A stretch of 64,000 bases of DNA from Chryseobacterium sp. Leaf404 (GCF_001424145.1 NZ_LMQM01000011.1:62001-126000), one strand, 5' to 3'. Shown: positions 1 to 8,848, counted from the first letter of the stretch. Made by a program: numbers and translations. Notes: generated from the sequence alone by a model not told the origin.

Positions 1-41
1 GATGGGTAATGAGTAATTCGCTCAGAGCCGATTTCAGATAC

Positions 42-76
42 AAAACCTTCGGAATTTTTTCGGAGGTTTTTTTATT
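42..76 (+). terminator. Rho-independent terminator of an upstream gene
   Basis: A hairpin with arms at 43-51 and 61-69 (one G-T wobble) is followed by a run of seven T. It probably ends a transcript entering from left of the window. Bases 77-291 hold no gene I can support and serve as the upstream region of the ClC gene. Confidence 0.6.
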
Positions 77-291
77 AATCTATATACAACGTTTGTCGTT
101 CCGCAGGAATCTATATCAGTTTTGTAAAGATGCTTACAACATGACAAACCTGAAGATAAATAATGATTATGATCAATCCTGAAATTATATACCCGATTAA
201 AGAAATGATATTTTTTATGAATTCAAAAATTCATTAAGCTAAAATAGATTTAAAATTTCCATATTCGTAAAAATTAGCTTAAATTTGAGCT

Positions 292-1683
292 ATGCGTAGA
301 ATATTGATCTACATCCGACGAGGTCTCAAAAAATCATTCGACAATATCCGAAACGAACAGCTGAAGAATAACCTTCTTCAGGCGGTTCCCTTCTGGATTG
401 GCTCGGTGATTACAGGTTTTTTTGCCGTGATGTATGCGAAAATATTTGCGTGGGGCGAAAATCTGCTGCATTTTATTCTCAATTGGCACGACTGGATGAT
501 TTTCATCATTGCTCCAATTGCATTCGTTTTATCCTGGTGGCTGGTAAAAGAATTTGCTCCCAATGCCAAAGGCAGCGGAATTCCGCAGGTGATGGCGGCT
601 GTAGAACTGGCCAATCCCAAAGAACATAAAAAAATACGAAGTCTTTTAAGTTTAAAAATTATTATTTTTAAAATTATCTCATCCGTTGTTCTGGTGATTG
701 GTGGTGGGGCTGTTGGCCGTGAAGGTCCGACAATTCAGATTTCAGGATCTGTCTTCAGAAAAGTGAACGAATACCTACCAGACTGGTGGCCGAAAATCTC
801 CAAGAAAAATATGATTATGACCGGAGCTGCAGCAGGATTGGCAGCGGCTTTCAACACTCCTCTCGGCGGAATTGTTTTTGCCGTGGAGGAACTTTCAAAA
901 ACGCATATCAATTACTTCAAAACAGCCCTTTTTACCGCTGTAATTATAGCAGGTTTAACGGCACAGACTTTAGCAGGTTCTTATTTATATTTAGGTTATC
1001 CGAAAACAAATGATGTTTCTTTAATGGTAATGTTCCCGATCATTCTGGTAGGTGGAGTTGCGGGAATGCTGGCAAGTCAGCTCGCAGTGACGATGCTTAA
1101 AATCAACAGCTGGAAAAAGAGAAAACTGAAGTCTGACCGCGCAAATGTCTTATTTTTGGTGAGTTGTGCCATGATCATTGCTTTGATATCATTTTTTATC
1201 AGCCGGGAAATTTTAGGTTCAGGAAAAGAAATTATGGAACGGGTACTTTTTACACAGGACAAACACGAATCCTGGTATGTTCCGATTCTGAGAATGCTGG
1301 GTCCTGCCTTATCCTTCACTTCTGGTGGCGCGGGAGGAATTTTTGCGCCGGCTTTAACAGCAGGAGCAAGTATTGGTTCTGTAATTTCAGGAGTTATTCA
1401 TCTGACGCCGAACGAAACCAATGTGGTTATTCTTGCCGGAATGGTTGCTTTTTTGACAGGAATCACGAGAGCTCCGTTTACATCAGCAATCATTGTTCTG
1501 GAAATGACCGACAGACATTCGCTGATTTTCCATCTGATGCTCGCAGGGATGATGTCTTCTTTATTCTCTATCCTGGTAAGCAGACATTCTTTATATGATG
1601 TTTTGAAAATGAATTTCCTGCATGAAATCAGAAGTGAAGAAAATATTGAAACTGACGGAAAAAATCCAGATACTAAGCATTAA
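292..1683 (+). CDS. ClC-family chloride/proton antiporter
   Basis: This is an inner-membrane ClC anion transporter of 463 residues. The three selectivity signatures are visible: GSGIP at about 94-98, GREGP at 142-146 and GGIFAP in the C-terminal half. The gating glutamate (E144 in GREGP) is present. The internal proton glutamate also appears to be kept, as the second E of FAVEE near residue 200. By analogy with E. coli ClcA (E148 and E203), that points to a proton-coupled exchanger rather than a passive channel. There is no CBS domain at the C-terminus. It stands alone between the terminator at 42-76 and the ribosomal protein operon, and is transcribed in the same direction as that operon. 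Confidence 0.9.
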   Translation: MRRILIYIRRGLKKSFDNIRNEQLKNNLLQAVPFWIGSVITGFFAVMYAKIFAWGENLLHFILNWHDWMIFIIAPIAFVLSWWLVKEFAPNAKGSGIPQVMAAVELANPKEHKKIRSLLSLKIIIFKIISSVVLVIGGGAVGREGPTIQISGSVFRKVNEYLPDWWPKISKKNMIMTGAAAGLAAAFNTPLGGIVFAVEELSKTHINYFKTALFTAVIIAGLTAQTLAGSYLYLGYPKTNDVSLMVMFPIILVGGVAGMLASQLAVTMLKINSWKKRKLKSDRANVLFLVSCAMIIALISFFISREILGSGKEIMERVLFTQDKHESWYVPILRMLGPALSFTSGGAGGIFAPALTAGASIGSVISGVIHLTPNETNVVILAGMVAFLTGITRAPFTSAIIVLEMTDRHSLIFHLMLAGMMSSLFSILVSRHSLYDVLKMNFLHEIRSEENIETDGKNPDTKH

Positions 1684-1737
1684 ATCTTTATTTTACATTA
1701 ATCTTTCATTTTCAGCAGATAAAATACAGTCTCTTTA

Positions 1738-1768
1738 TTGTATATCCTAAATTTAATTCATACTTTTG
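1738..1768 (+). promoter_or_regulatory. Bacteroidetes-type promoter of the rpsF operon
   Basis: TTG at 1738-1740 is separated by 20 bases from TACTTTTG at 1761-1768. This matches the Bacteroidetes -33/-7 pattern (TTG, then TAnnTTTG). The start codon of rpsF lies 35 bases downstream, leaving a short leader. Confidence 0.7.
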
Positions 1769-1802
1769 CACCTCGAAATAATTAACAAATTCATTTAACA
1801 TT

Positions 1803-2144
1803 ATGAACAATTACGAAACTGTTTTCATTTTAACTCCCGTTCTATCTGAGTCTCAGGTGGAGGAAGCAGTGAACAAGTATGTAGATCTTTTGAAAGAAAA
1901 GAACTGTGAAATTGTCACTAGAGAAAATTGGGGATTAAAAAAACTGGCTTATCCGATTCAATTGAAAAAGAACGGATTCTACACTTTAATCGAATTTAAA
2001 GGAGAAGGTACTGTAGTTGCTGATTTAGAATTGGCATTCAAACGTGACGAGAGAGTAATCCGTTACCTTACTACAAAACTAGACAAGCATGCTATTGAGT
2101 ACGCTGTAACAAGAAGAGCAAAAGTAAAAGCGGCTAGAGCTTAA
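1803..2144 (+). CDS. rpsF: 30S ribosomal protein S6
   Basis: The 113-residue product is ribosomal protein S6, which binds 16S rRNA together with S18 on the platform of the small subunit. The N-terminal [14 protein letters not shown] strand and the [12 protein letters not shown] segment are typical of the family, and the length is normal for Bacteroidetes. It is the first gene of the rpsF-rpsR-rplI operon, with rpsR starting 30 bases downstream. As in other Bacteroidetes, no priB gene separates them. Confidence 0.97.
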   Translation: MNNYETVFILTPVLSESQVEEAVNKYVDLLKEKNCEIVTRENWGLKKLAYPIQLKKNGFYTLIEFKGEGTVVADLELAFKRDERVIRYLTTKLDKHAIEYAVTRRAKVKAARA

Positions 2145-2174
2145 TCATTAACCAATTATTTAAAAGACAAAGAC

Positions 2175-2477
2175 ATGGCAATAGACGATATGGCTAAACA
2201 AGCCTCAGCTGGTGGAGAATCTGAAGTAAAATTCCTTACACCACTTGATATCAATACTAAAACTGATAAAAAGTACTGTAGATTCAAAAAATTCGGAATC
2301 AAGCACGTTGATTACAAAGATGCTGATTTCTTATTACAGTTCGTAAACGAGCAAGGTAAAATCTTACCTAGAAGATATACCGGTACTTCTTTGAAATATC
2401 AGAGAAAAGTCTCTTCTGCTATAAAAAGAGCAAGACACTTATCTTTACTACCTTACGTAGCTGATTTATTGAAATAA
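2175..2477 (+). CDS. rpsR: 30S ribosomal protein S18
   Basis: This encodes S18 (100 residues), the partner of S6 in the small subunit. The diagnostic central and C-terminal sequence is present: KYCRFKKFG, then [16 protein letters not shown] and the [11 protein letters not shown] ending. The N-terminus is extended by roughly 25 residues over E. coli S18, as is common in this phylum. The gene lies between rpsF and rplI. The spacer to rplI is unusually long (130 bases) and contains an 18-base perfect palindrome, listed separately. Confidence 0.97.
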   Translation: MAIDDMAKQASAGGESEVKFLTPLDINTKTDKKYCRFKKFGIKHVDYKDADFLLQFVNEQGKILPRRYTGTSLKYQRKVSSAIKRARHLSLLPYVADLLK

Positions 2478-2503
2478 TAAGAGCCAGGTAAAAAGACAAA
2501 ATA

Positions 2504-2521
2504 AACAAGTACGTACTTGTT
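2504..2521. promoter_or_regulatory. 18-bp perfect palindrome between rpsR and rplI
   Basis: AACAAGTACGTACTTGTT reads identically on both strands. It lies 27 bases after the rpsR stop and 86 bases before the rplI start. No T-run follows it, so a terminator is unlikely. A dimeric regulator site is the simplest reading, but no regulator is known from the sequence. Confidence 0.4.
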
Positions 2522-2607
2522 GCTGAATTAATTTTAAATTCTAACGAAGTCTAGAGAATCCCGAAACTCAAATCCGGAACTCTAAACTCCAAAAACGGAC
2601 AACAACA

Positions 2608-3126
2608 ATGGATATTATCTTAAAAAAAGACGTAGAAAATTTAGGTCTTGAATTCGACACAGTGAGCGTAAAGCCAGGATATGCAAGAAACTTCCTTTTA
2701 CCTCAAGGTTTCGCTCTTTTAGCTACTCCTAAAAACAAAGCTGCTTTGGAAGCAACTTTGGAATCTAGAAAGGAAGAAGAAGCTAAATTGATCGCTACTG
2801 CAAACGGTATCGTAGATCAGTTGAAGAAAACTTCTGTTACTATTCCTGCAAAAGTAGGTACTGGTGACAAATTATTCGGATCTATCAATAATGCAGATCT
2901 TGCTGCTGCTCTTGCTAAGGCAGGTGTACAGGTAGACAAGAAATACATCAAAATTCCTGGAAATACAATCAAAAGAACTGGTAAAGTTACTGCAAACGTA
3001 AGATTACACAGAAACGTTGAGTACAACTTCGAATTTGATATCGTTTCTGATGCTCCGGTAGAAGCTCCTAAACCAGCTGCTCCTAAAGCTAAAGTTGTAG
3101 AAGAAACTCCTTCTGAAGAAGCTTAA
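2608..3126 (+). CDS. rplI: 50S ribosomal protein L9
   Basis: This is ribosomal protein L9 of 172 residues. The N-terminal domain carries the family signature around VKPGYARNFLLPQGFA (about 22-37). A long connecting helix rich in K and E (residues 44-75) leads to the C-terminal RNA-binding domain. The tail after about residue 150 is a low-complexity Pro/Ala/Glu extension that E. coli L9 lacks but that is common in Bacteroidetes. It is the last gene of the ribosomal operon and is followed at once by a strong terminator. Confidence 0.96.
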   Translation: MDIILKKDVENLGLEFDTVSVKPGYARNFLLPQGFALLATPKNKAALEATLESRKEEEAKLIATANGIVDQLKKTSVTIPAKVGTGDKLFGSINNADLAAALAKAGVQVDKKYIKIPGNTIKRTGKVTANVRLHRNVEYNFEFDIVSDAPVEAPKPAAPKAKVVEETPSEEA

Positions 3127-3149
3127 TACTTACAGAGATTTTCTCAAAT

Positions 3150-3181
3150 AAAAAAACCACTTCGAAAGAGGTGGTTTTTTT
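3150..3181 (+). terminator. Terminator of the rpsF-rpsR-rplI operon
   Basis: The arms AAAAAACCAC and GTGGTTTTTT flank the loop TTCGAAAGAG, ending in a run of T. An in-frame GTG inside this hairpin is not a credible start for the next gene. Confidence 0.85.
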
Positions 3182-3236
3182 ATGGTATATTGGCATGGTT
3201 TTTCAGCAAATATCATCAATATCAAATCTTTTCCAA

Positions 3237-4598
3237 ATGAATTATCAAAATATACTCTCCTCCCAAAGAGACTTCTTCAAAACTCAAAAAACCAAAAATT
3301 TAAAATTCAGAAAATTGAATCTGGAAAAGCTGAAAAAGCTAATTCTTGAAAATGAAGAACTTTTTTACGAAGCTATATCAAAAGATTTCGGCAAATCAAA
3401 ATTTGAAACTTACGTCACCGAAATTTCATTTGTTTTGAAAGACATTGATTATTACTTAAAAAAACTGAATTCTTTATCAAAACCAAAAAAAGTACGAACC
3501 AATCTTGCCAATCAGTTTGGGACAAGTAAAATCTATTCTGATCCTCTGGGATGTGTTTTAGTTATAGGAGCCTGGAACTACCCTTATCAGCTCTCACTCT
3601 CCCCTCTTATCGCCGCTATGGCTGCAGGAAACTGTTGTATTTTAAAACCTAGTGAAGTTGCCGAAAATACAATGAAATTAATGGCTGAAATGATTAATAA
3701 AAATTTTGATTCAAACTACATACACGTATTTGAAGGCGGAATTGATGAAACCACAGAAATTTTAAAATTAAAATTCGACAAAATATTCTTTACCGGAAGC
3801 ACAAAAGTGGGCAAAATAGTCTACAAAGCAGCCGCAGAAAATCTCACACCGGTCACACTGGAATTGGGCGGAAAATCGCCTGCAATCGTCACTGAAAATG
3901 CAGAAATAGATGTCGCCGCAAAAAGAATCGTCTGGGGAAAATTCATCAATGCCGGTCAAACCTGTGTGGCTCCGGATTACATTTTGGTACATGAAAAAAT
4001 TCAGAGTCAATTGCTGGAAAAACTTAAATTTTATATTGAAAAATTTAGATATGAAAATAATTCAGAGCAGTACACAAGAATTATTAATCAGAAAAATTTT
4101 GAAAGATTAGTAAAAGTTATTGATAGAGATAAAATCTATTCGGGAGGGATTTTTGAGGAGGAAAACTTATTTATTGAGCCTACAGTTCTGGAAAATGTAA
4201 GCTGGAATGACGGGATAATGCAGGATGAGATTTTTGGACCAATTTTGCCGGTTCTCAGCTTCAATGATTTTAATATTACGCTCAATGAGATTTTACAGCA
4301 CGAAAAACCTTTAGCCGCATATCTTTTTTCAAATAATTCAGAAGAAAAAGAGGGCTTTACAAACACACTCTCCTTTGGCGGAGGTTGTATAAACGATGTA
4401 ATGATGCATCTGGGCAACGAAAATCTTCCTTTCGGAGGCGTAGGAAATTCGGGAATGGGAAGTTACCACGGTAAATTTGGTTTTGACACATTTTCGCATC
4501 AAAAAGCAGTTCTCGACAGAGCAACCTGGGGCGAGCCCAACTTTAAATACCCACCATACAGCGAATCAGCGATGAAATGGATAAAAAAACTGCTGTGA
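3237..4598 (+). CDS. Aldehyde dehydrogenase, class 3-like
   Basis: This is a soluble NAD(P)-dependent aldehyde dehydrogenase of about 453 residues. The catalytic cysteine is in NAGQTCVAPDYIL and the general-base glutamate is in TLELGGKSP. The nucleotide-binding stretch ILKPSEVAENT and the FFTGST motif are also present. The AWNYPYQLSLSPL segment and the short length resemble the ALDH3/coniferyl-aldehyde branch. I prefer the ATG at 3237: the open frame extends to a GTG at 3171, but that lies within the preceding terminator, and the extra residues do not look like the family. An ATG at 3195 is possible. It appears monocistronic, and substrate cannot be told from sequence. Confidence 0.9.
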   Translation: MNYQNILSSQRDFFKTQKTKNLKFRKLNLEKLKKLILENEELFYEAISKDFGKSKFETYVTEISFVLKDIDYYLKKLNSLSKPKKVRTNLANQFGTSKIYSDPLGCVLVIGAWNYPYQLSLSPLIAAMAAGNCCILKPSEVAENTMKLMAEMINKNFDSNYIHVFEGGIDETTEILKLKFDKIFFTGSTKVGKIVYKAAAENLTPVTLELGGKSPAIVTENAEIDVAAKRIVWGKFINAGQTCVAPDYILVHEKIQSQLLEKLKFYIEKFRYENNSEQYTRIINQKNFERLVKVIDRDKIYSGGIFEEENLFIEPTVLENVSWNDGIMQDEIFGPILPVLSFNDFNITLNEILQHEKPLAAYLFSNNSEEKEGFTNTLSFGGGCINDVMMHLGNENLPFGGVGNSGMGSYHGKFGFDTFSHQKAVLDRATWGEPNFKYPPYSESAMKWIKKLL

Positions 4599-4599
4599 A

Positions 4600-4624
4600 A
4601 AAACCGGAAAATAATTCCGGTTTT
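4600..4624. terminator. Bidirectional terminator between convergent genes
   Basis: The arms AAAACCGGAA and TTCCGGTTTT flank a 5-base loop AATAA. The hairpin lies between the plus-strand aldehyde dehydrogenase and the minus-strand thioredoxin-like gene and has A/T runs on both sides, so it can serve both. Confidence 0.75.
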
Positions 4625-4628
4625 AAAT

Positions 4629-5216
4629 TTATGATTTAGGCTTCCAGCTGTTAAAAAAAGTTTTTACTTTTTCCAATCCGTAGCCTTTCCCGTCTTCCAA
4701 AACAGCACTGTCCTGCGTGTGAATCTGTTTTCCGTTTTGGTCCAAAACAATAAATACAGGATAGCCCAATTTATCTCCCGGATTGCCATATTTTGCAAAA
4801 ATCTTTTCATTCTTATTATCCGGAGACCAGTTCAGATGATAGTAAAGATAATTATCATCGATTAATTTCTTGAGTTCCGGCGTGGTCTGTACATACTGAT
4901 TAAATCTCAGACACCAGATGCACCAGTTTCCGCCAGCTTGTATCATAATATTTTTCTTCTCTTTTTTAGCTTTTGCAATCAGGTTTTGAATATCCTTTTC
5001 AGCATCTGCTTTCGCATCATAAGGTTTCGGAAGTTTTGCTTTTTCTTCAGCAGCAGCTTTCTTTTTAGCCTCCTGATCCAGCTCTTTATTATCCGTTTTT
5101 ACGAGTAAAGATTTGTCTTTTTCAGCTTCAGCTGTCTTTATCTCTTTCTGTGCAAATAAAAGGTTTCCTGTTAAAAGAAGACCAAATGCACCCATAATTT
5201 TTACTGTTCTCTTCAT
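4629..5216 (-). CDS. Exported thioredoxin-fold protein with WCxWC motif
   Basis: The 195-residue protein starts with a signal peptide (about 1-23, hydrophobic core, ending in FAQ). A low-complexity Lys/Glu/Ala region follows (about 24-65), then a thioredoxin-like domain. The redox motif is W98-C-I-W-C102, in the sequence GGNWCIWCLRF typical of the thioredoxin_7/DUF255-like group. A later cis-proline segment (LGYPVFIVLD) is also present. A periplasmic disulphide or thiol role is likely; the partner is unknown. The gene is single and convergent with the aldehyde dehydrogenase gene. Confidence 0.85.
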   Translation of the reverse strand: MKRTVKIMGAFGLLLTGNLLFAQKEIKTAEAEKDKSLLVKTDNKELDQEAKKKAAAEEKAKLPKPYDAKADAEKDIQNLIAKAKKEKKNIMIQAGGNWCIWCLRFNQYVQTTPELKKLIDDNYLYYHLNWSPDNKNEKIFAKYGNPGDKLGYPVFIVLDQNGKQIHTQDSAVLEDGKGYGLEKVKTFFNSWKPKS

Positions 5217-5355
5217 TGTATACTAGATTGAAAAACCTAATCAAAGTTAAATAATTATGTTAATATTTAGACATTAAATTTTAAAAAGAGTATAAAAACA
5301 GATCAGACTGTCAATTTTTAAGCCTGCAAAATAACATATTGCTTTTATTAATTCT

Positions 5356-5363
5356 TACCTTTG
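5356..5363 (+). promoter_or_regulatory. -7 promoter element almost touching the acyltransferase start
   Basis: TACCTTTG fits the TAnnTTTG consensus and ends only 8 bases before the ATG at 5372. Transcription would begin within a few bases of the start codon, giving an almost leaderless message. I could not find a well-spaced -33 TTG. Confidence 0.45.
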
Positions 5364-5371
5364 CATACCTT

Positions 5372-6262
5372 ATGAATTTTTTAATCAAAATACTTTATTT
5401 GATTTCCAGACTGCCGCTCAGAATTCTTTATGTTTTCTCTGATCTTATGTTTTGGCTTAATGCTTCCTTCATCGGCTACCGTAACAAAGTAATTACCGAA
5501 AATCTTGTGAAATCTTTTCCGGAGAAATCTCCTCAGGAAATTGCCGAAATAAGAACAAAATTTTACCGGAATTTTTTCGACTATCTTGCAGAAACAGTAA
5601 AATCTTTCACCATGTCCCGAACAGAAGGCAGAGTGAGAATGCAGCACATCAATCAACATCACTTTCATGATGCCAAGGCAGAAGGAAAAAATATTATTCT
5701 GATGGCAGGCCATGTTTTCAACTGGGAGTGGATGAACGCTTTGGCGAAAGTAGTTCCGCAAAAACACAGTCATCCTGTTTACCGGAAAGTGAACAGCAAT
5801 TTCTGGGAAAATGAGATGAAGAAAATCAGAAACAAATTCGGCAATGAAGCGATTGAGGCTAAAGAAGTAATCATGAGGATTTTCAGAACGCCCAACGACG
5901 GTGATTCTATTTTTCTGTTTGTAGCAGACCAGACTCCGCACGTTGCCCACGTAAATTACGGGCTGGAATTTCTGAACCAGCGTACTCCCGCATTTATAGG
6001 ATACGACAAACTGGCTACCAGACTTGATATGGCAGTAATTTACTGCGAAATGAAGAAGGTGAAGCGAGGATATTATCAGATTAACTATCACAGAATTTTG
6101 CCTGATGGTGAAAAGTTTGTGGAAAATGAAGTGGTAAGAAAATTTCATAAACATCTTGAAAACACCATCAAAAAACATCCAGACAATTATCTGTGGTCTC
6201 ACAGAAAATGGAAATACCAGTCGGCTATTAAAAATTTTGATTCAGAGAAAGCTTATTTATGA
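5372..6262 (+). CDS. LpxL/HtrB-like lysophospholipid (lipid A) acyltransferase
   Basis: This is a membrane-associated acyltransferase of the lauroyl/myristoyl transferase family (296 residues from the ATG at 5372). A hydrophobic N-terminal segment is followed by the catalytic H-x4-E/D motif in MAGHVFNWEWM and a substrate-site sequence DQTPH. The expected reaction is secondary acylation of lipid A or a related acyl transfer in the inner membrane. An upstream TTG at 5339 would add 11 residues but would lie upstream of the likely promoter. The stop overlaps the next start (ATGA), so it forms an operon with the glycosyltransferase and endonuclease V genes. Confidence 0.85.
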   Translation: MNFLIKILYLISRLPLRILYVFSDLMFWLNASFIGYRNKVITENLVKSFPEKSPQEIAEIRTKFYRNFFDYLAETVKSFTMSRTEGRVRMQHINQHHFHDAKAEGKNIILMAGHVFNWEWMNALAKVVPQKHSHPVYRKVNSNFWENEMKKIRNKFGNEAIEAKEVIMRIFRTPNDGDSIFLFVADQTPHVAHVNYGLEFLNQRTPAFIGYDKLATRLDMAVIYCEMKKVKRGYYQINYHRILPDGEKFVENEVVRKFHKHLENTIKKHPDNYLWSHRKWKYQSAIKNFDSEKAYL

Positions 6263-7230
6263 AGTCGAAAATTGCAGTAGTTATTCTCAACTGGAACGGA
6301 AAGTCTTGGCTTGAAAAATTCCTGCCATCTGTTCTCAAATTTTCACAAACAGCAGATGTTTTTGTGATCGATAATCATTCTGATGATGATTCTGTATCTT
6401 ATTTAAAAAATAATTTCCCAGCCGTACAGACTGTAATAAACAACAAAAATTATGGTTTTGCAGGCGGTTACAACGAAGGTCTGAAACATATTGATGCAGA
6501 ATTTTACTGTCTGCTGAACTCAGATGTGGAAGTAACAGAAAACTGGATTGAACCGGTTTTGGAAGTCTTTGAAAAAGACGCCGGAATCGCAGCTGTGCAG
6601 CCAAAAATACTGTCTTACAATAATAGAAAATATTTTGAATTTGCAGGCGCCGGTGGCGGTTTGATAGACAATTTGGGTTATCCTTACTGCCGGGGAAGAA
6701 TTTTTGATGATGTGGAAAAAGATAACGGACAGTACGATGGTGAATCAGAGATTTTCTGGGCTTCAGGCTGCTGCCTCTTTATCCGGTCTGCTGATTTTTG
6801 GGCACAGAATGGTTTTGATGAAAGATTTTTTGCCCATCAGGAAGAGATTGATCTCTGCTGGAGATTGATTAATTCAGGAAAAACCATATTTTATACCGGA
6901 AAATCTAAAGTTTATCACGTAGGAGGCGGAACGCTAAATAAGCAAAGCACAAAAAAGACGTTTCTGAATATGAGAAACAATCTTTCCATGCTCGCCAAGA
7001 ATTTACCTTTTCAAAACTTATTATGGGTGATATTTCTGCGATTGTGTTTAGACGGAATTGCATCATTCTACTTCGCCTACAAAAACGGAATTTCCCATTT
7101 CGGAGCCGTACTGAAAGGACATTTTGGATTTTATGCACAGCTTCCCGAAAGCCTGAAAAGAAGACAGAACTTTCAGAAATCCGATTATTATCAGACCAAA
7201 TGGTTAATTTTTAAACATTTTTTAAAATAA
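6259..7230 (+). CDS. Family 2 glycosyltransferase
   Basis: This is a GT-A fold glycosyltransferase of 323 residues. The nucleotide-sugar-binding start AVVILNWNGKSWLEKFLPS and the metal-binding NSDVEV stretch are visible. A further motif, FDERFFAHQEEIDLCWRL, is typical of rhamnosyltransferase-like GT2 enzymes. The C-terminal 80 residues are hydrophobic or basic and probably contact the membrane. The gene overlaps the upstream acyltransferase by 4 bases and shares one base with the downstream endonuclease V gene. Context suggests cell-envelope glycan or lipid synthesis. The acceptor is unknown. Confidence 0.88.
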   Translation: MKSKIAVVILNWNGKSWLEKFLPSVLKFSQTADVFVIDNHSDDDSVSYLKNNFPAVQTVINNKNYGFAGGYNEGLKHIDAEFYCLLNSDVEVTENWIEPVLEVFEKDAGIAAVQPKILSYNNRKYFEFAGAGGGLIDNLGYPYCRGRIFDDVEKDNGQYDGESEIFWASGCCLFIRSADFWAQNGFDERFFAHQEEIDLCWRLINSGKTIFYTGKSKVYHVGGGTLNKQSTKKTFLNMRNNLSMLAKNLPFQNLLWVIFLRLCLDGIASFYFAYKNGISHFGAVLKGHFGFYAQLPESLKRRQNFQKSDYYQTKWLIFKHFLK

Positions 7231-7742
7231 TGAATCTCGTTTTTGATACGTATTATTTTGACGGTGATAAAGCCAATACCATTTGTTTAGCTTTTGAAAA
7301 CTGGTATGCAGAAACTGCGGATTTTGAATTTTCTGAGGTTAAAAATGGAGTTTCAGAATACATACCGGGTGAATTCTATAAAAGAGAACTGCCGTGTATT
7401 CTGAGCCTTTTAGATACAGTAAAAACTCAGATTAATGATATTTCGTGTATTGTGATTGACGGTTTTGTATATCTTGATGATGAATATAAAGCGGGTTTGG
7501 GAAAGCGTTTATTTTACAGTTTAAAAGAAAAAATTCCTGTAATCGGCGTTGCTAAAACCAATTTTGCTACCGTTGAAAAGCTGAAGATGGAATTATTCCG
7601 AGGTGAAAGCAAAACTCCTCTGTACATCTCGAGTGTAGGAATTGAAATAGAAACAGCCTTCGGTTTAATCAAAAAAATGCACGGAAATTACAGAATTCCT
7701 ACTCTCCTGAAAAAAGTTGACACGCTGACGAGGGAATTTTAG
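7230..7742 (+). CDS. nfi: Endonuclease V-like DNA repair nuclease
   Basis: The 170-residue product matches the endonuclease V family, which cuts DNA near deaminated adenine (inosine). The early strand with FDTYYFDG, the central IVIDGFVYL (the family's VDGxG-like region) and VIGVAKTNF are recognisable. At 170 residues it is shorter than E. coli Nfi (about 223), and motif conservation is partial, so activity is inferred. It is the third gene of an overlapping operon with envelope enzymes, a placement that says little about function. Confidence 0.7.
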   Translation: MNLVFDTYYFDGDKANTICLAFENWYAETADFEFSEVKNGVSEYIPGEFYKRELPCILSLLDTVKTQINDISCIVIDGFVYLDDEYKAGLGKRLFYSLKEKIPVIGVAKTNFATVEKLKMELFRGESKTPLYISSVGIEIETAFGLIKKMHGNYRIPTLLKKVDTLTREF

Positions 7743-7901
7743 ATTTGAGATTTGGGATTCGGATTCGTATTCGGGGTTTGACTTTCGTGGCTTGAGATTT
7801 TGGGTTAAGAAGTGTTGATGTGTGAATTTTAAACATTAAAACTTAAATCTAAACCTAAAAAACCAAAACCATAAATCACAACATAAAACTTAGATAAAAA
7901 G

Positions 7902-8456
7902 ATGGATTTTTGCGCGATTGATTTTGAAACTGCCACATTTGAGCGTAATTCTGCCTGTGAAGTTGGTATTTGTGTGGTGCAGAACTCCGAAATAATTGAA
8001 ACGAAAACCTGGCTTATCAAACCACCCAGTTTTCCTTACTTTTCGCCGCGAAATATTGATGTACACGGGATTTTACCGGATGATGTGAAAGATTCACCTA
8101 CCTTCGATGAAATCTGGTATGAAATGGAAGAAATGATGTACGGAACGATGATGATTGCCCATAATGCAGCTTTCGATGCGGGAGTTTTGAGAAGTTGTCT
8201 GAACCATTACGGAATTTTTACTCCGAAAATAAATTATCTCTGCAGTATTCAGATTGCAAAAAAATCCTGGAATTATCTTCCAAAATATGGCTTAAAACAT
8301 CTTGCTGAACATCACAATCTCAGTTTTAACCACCACAGAGCCGGAGATGATGCAGAAGTTTGTGCAAAAGTTTCACTTTTGGCTTTTGAAAAGTTATTTA
8401 TTACAAGCAACGATGAAATGGCTGATGTAATGAAGGCTAAAATAAAAAAGCTTTAA
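7902..8456 (+). CDS. DEDDh-family 3'-5' exonuclease
   Basis: This is a stand-alone DnaQ-like exonuclease domain of 184 residues. Exo I is D7-F-E9 near the N-terminus, Exo II is in HNAAFDAGVL, and Exo III is HRAGDDAEVC with the histidine that defines the DEDDh type. No polymerase or helicase domain is attached. Two-metal hydrolysis of single-stranded DNA or RNA ends is the family reaction. A 158-base spacer of low-complexity sequence separates it from the endonuclease V gene, so it is probably transcribed on its own. Confidence 0.85.
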   Translation: MDFCAIDFETATFERNSACEVGICVVQNSEIIETKTWLIKPPSFPYFSPRNIDVHGILPDDVKDSPTFDEIWYEMEEMMYGTMMIAHNAAFDAGVLRSCLNHYGIFTPKINYLCSIQIAKKSWNYLPKYGLKHLAEHHNLSFNHHRAGDDAEVCAKVSLLAFEKLFITSNDEMADVMKAKIKKL

Positions 8457-8461
8457 AGTTC

Positions 8462-8848
8462 TTAATTGCTCAGAATTTCAGACATGAGATTAAATTTGGG
8501 AATATCAATTTCAAAATTATCCTCGTTAAACAGATTTTTTACAAGGTATTTGCCACTCATATTACCCAAGCCAGATCTCAGCATTACATTGGAAAAATAG
8601 GTGAAAGTTTCACCAGACTGCAACTCTGGGGTAAGACCGATAATCCCATCTCCCACCACTTCTGTAAAACCAAACCCAACATCGAAGATCAACCACTTTC
8701 TTTTCATAATCTTTACCGGAAAATCACTGCAGTTTTCAATAACGATATTGTATTTAAAAACGTGTCTGTTTTCTGATGGATAAGAGTTTTTACTATCGTA
8801 CTCCGGGACGACAGAAACTTTTATATTGGAAGTAATTTTTGAAAACAT
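8462..8848 (-). CDS. apaG: ApaG domain protein
   Basis: The 128-residue product is a full-length ApaG protein, an immunoglobulin-like beta-sandwich. The conserved RHVFKYNIVIEN strand, the KRKWLIFD segment, the glycine-rich GDGIIGLTPELQSGETFTY and the FSNVMLRSGLGNMSGKY region are present. Enteric ApaG was linked to cobalt/magnesium phenotypes; its biochemical role is not settled. It is the last gene on this strand and converges with the exonuclease gene, leaving only 5 bases between stops. Confidence 0.92.
   Translation of the reverse strand: MFSKITSNIKVSVVPEYDSKNSYPSENRHVFKYNIVIENCSDFPVKIMKRKWLIFDVGFGFTEVVGDGIIGLTPELQSGETFTYFSNVMLRSGLGNMSGKYLVKNLFNEDNFEIDIPKFNLMSEILSN

Noticed and set aside
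3171..3236. Upstream GTG start for the aldehyde dehydrogenase gene
   Set aside because: The GTG lies in the right arm of the ribosomal operon terminator, and the added residues do not resemble the family.
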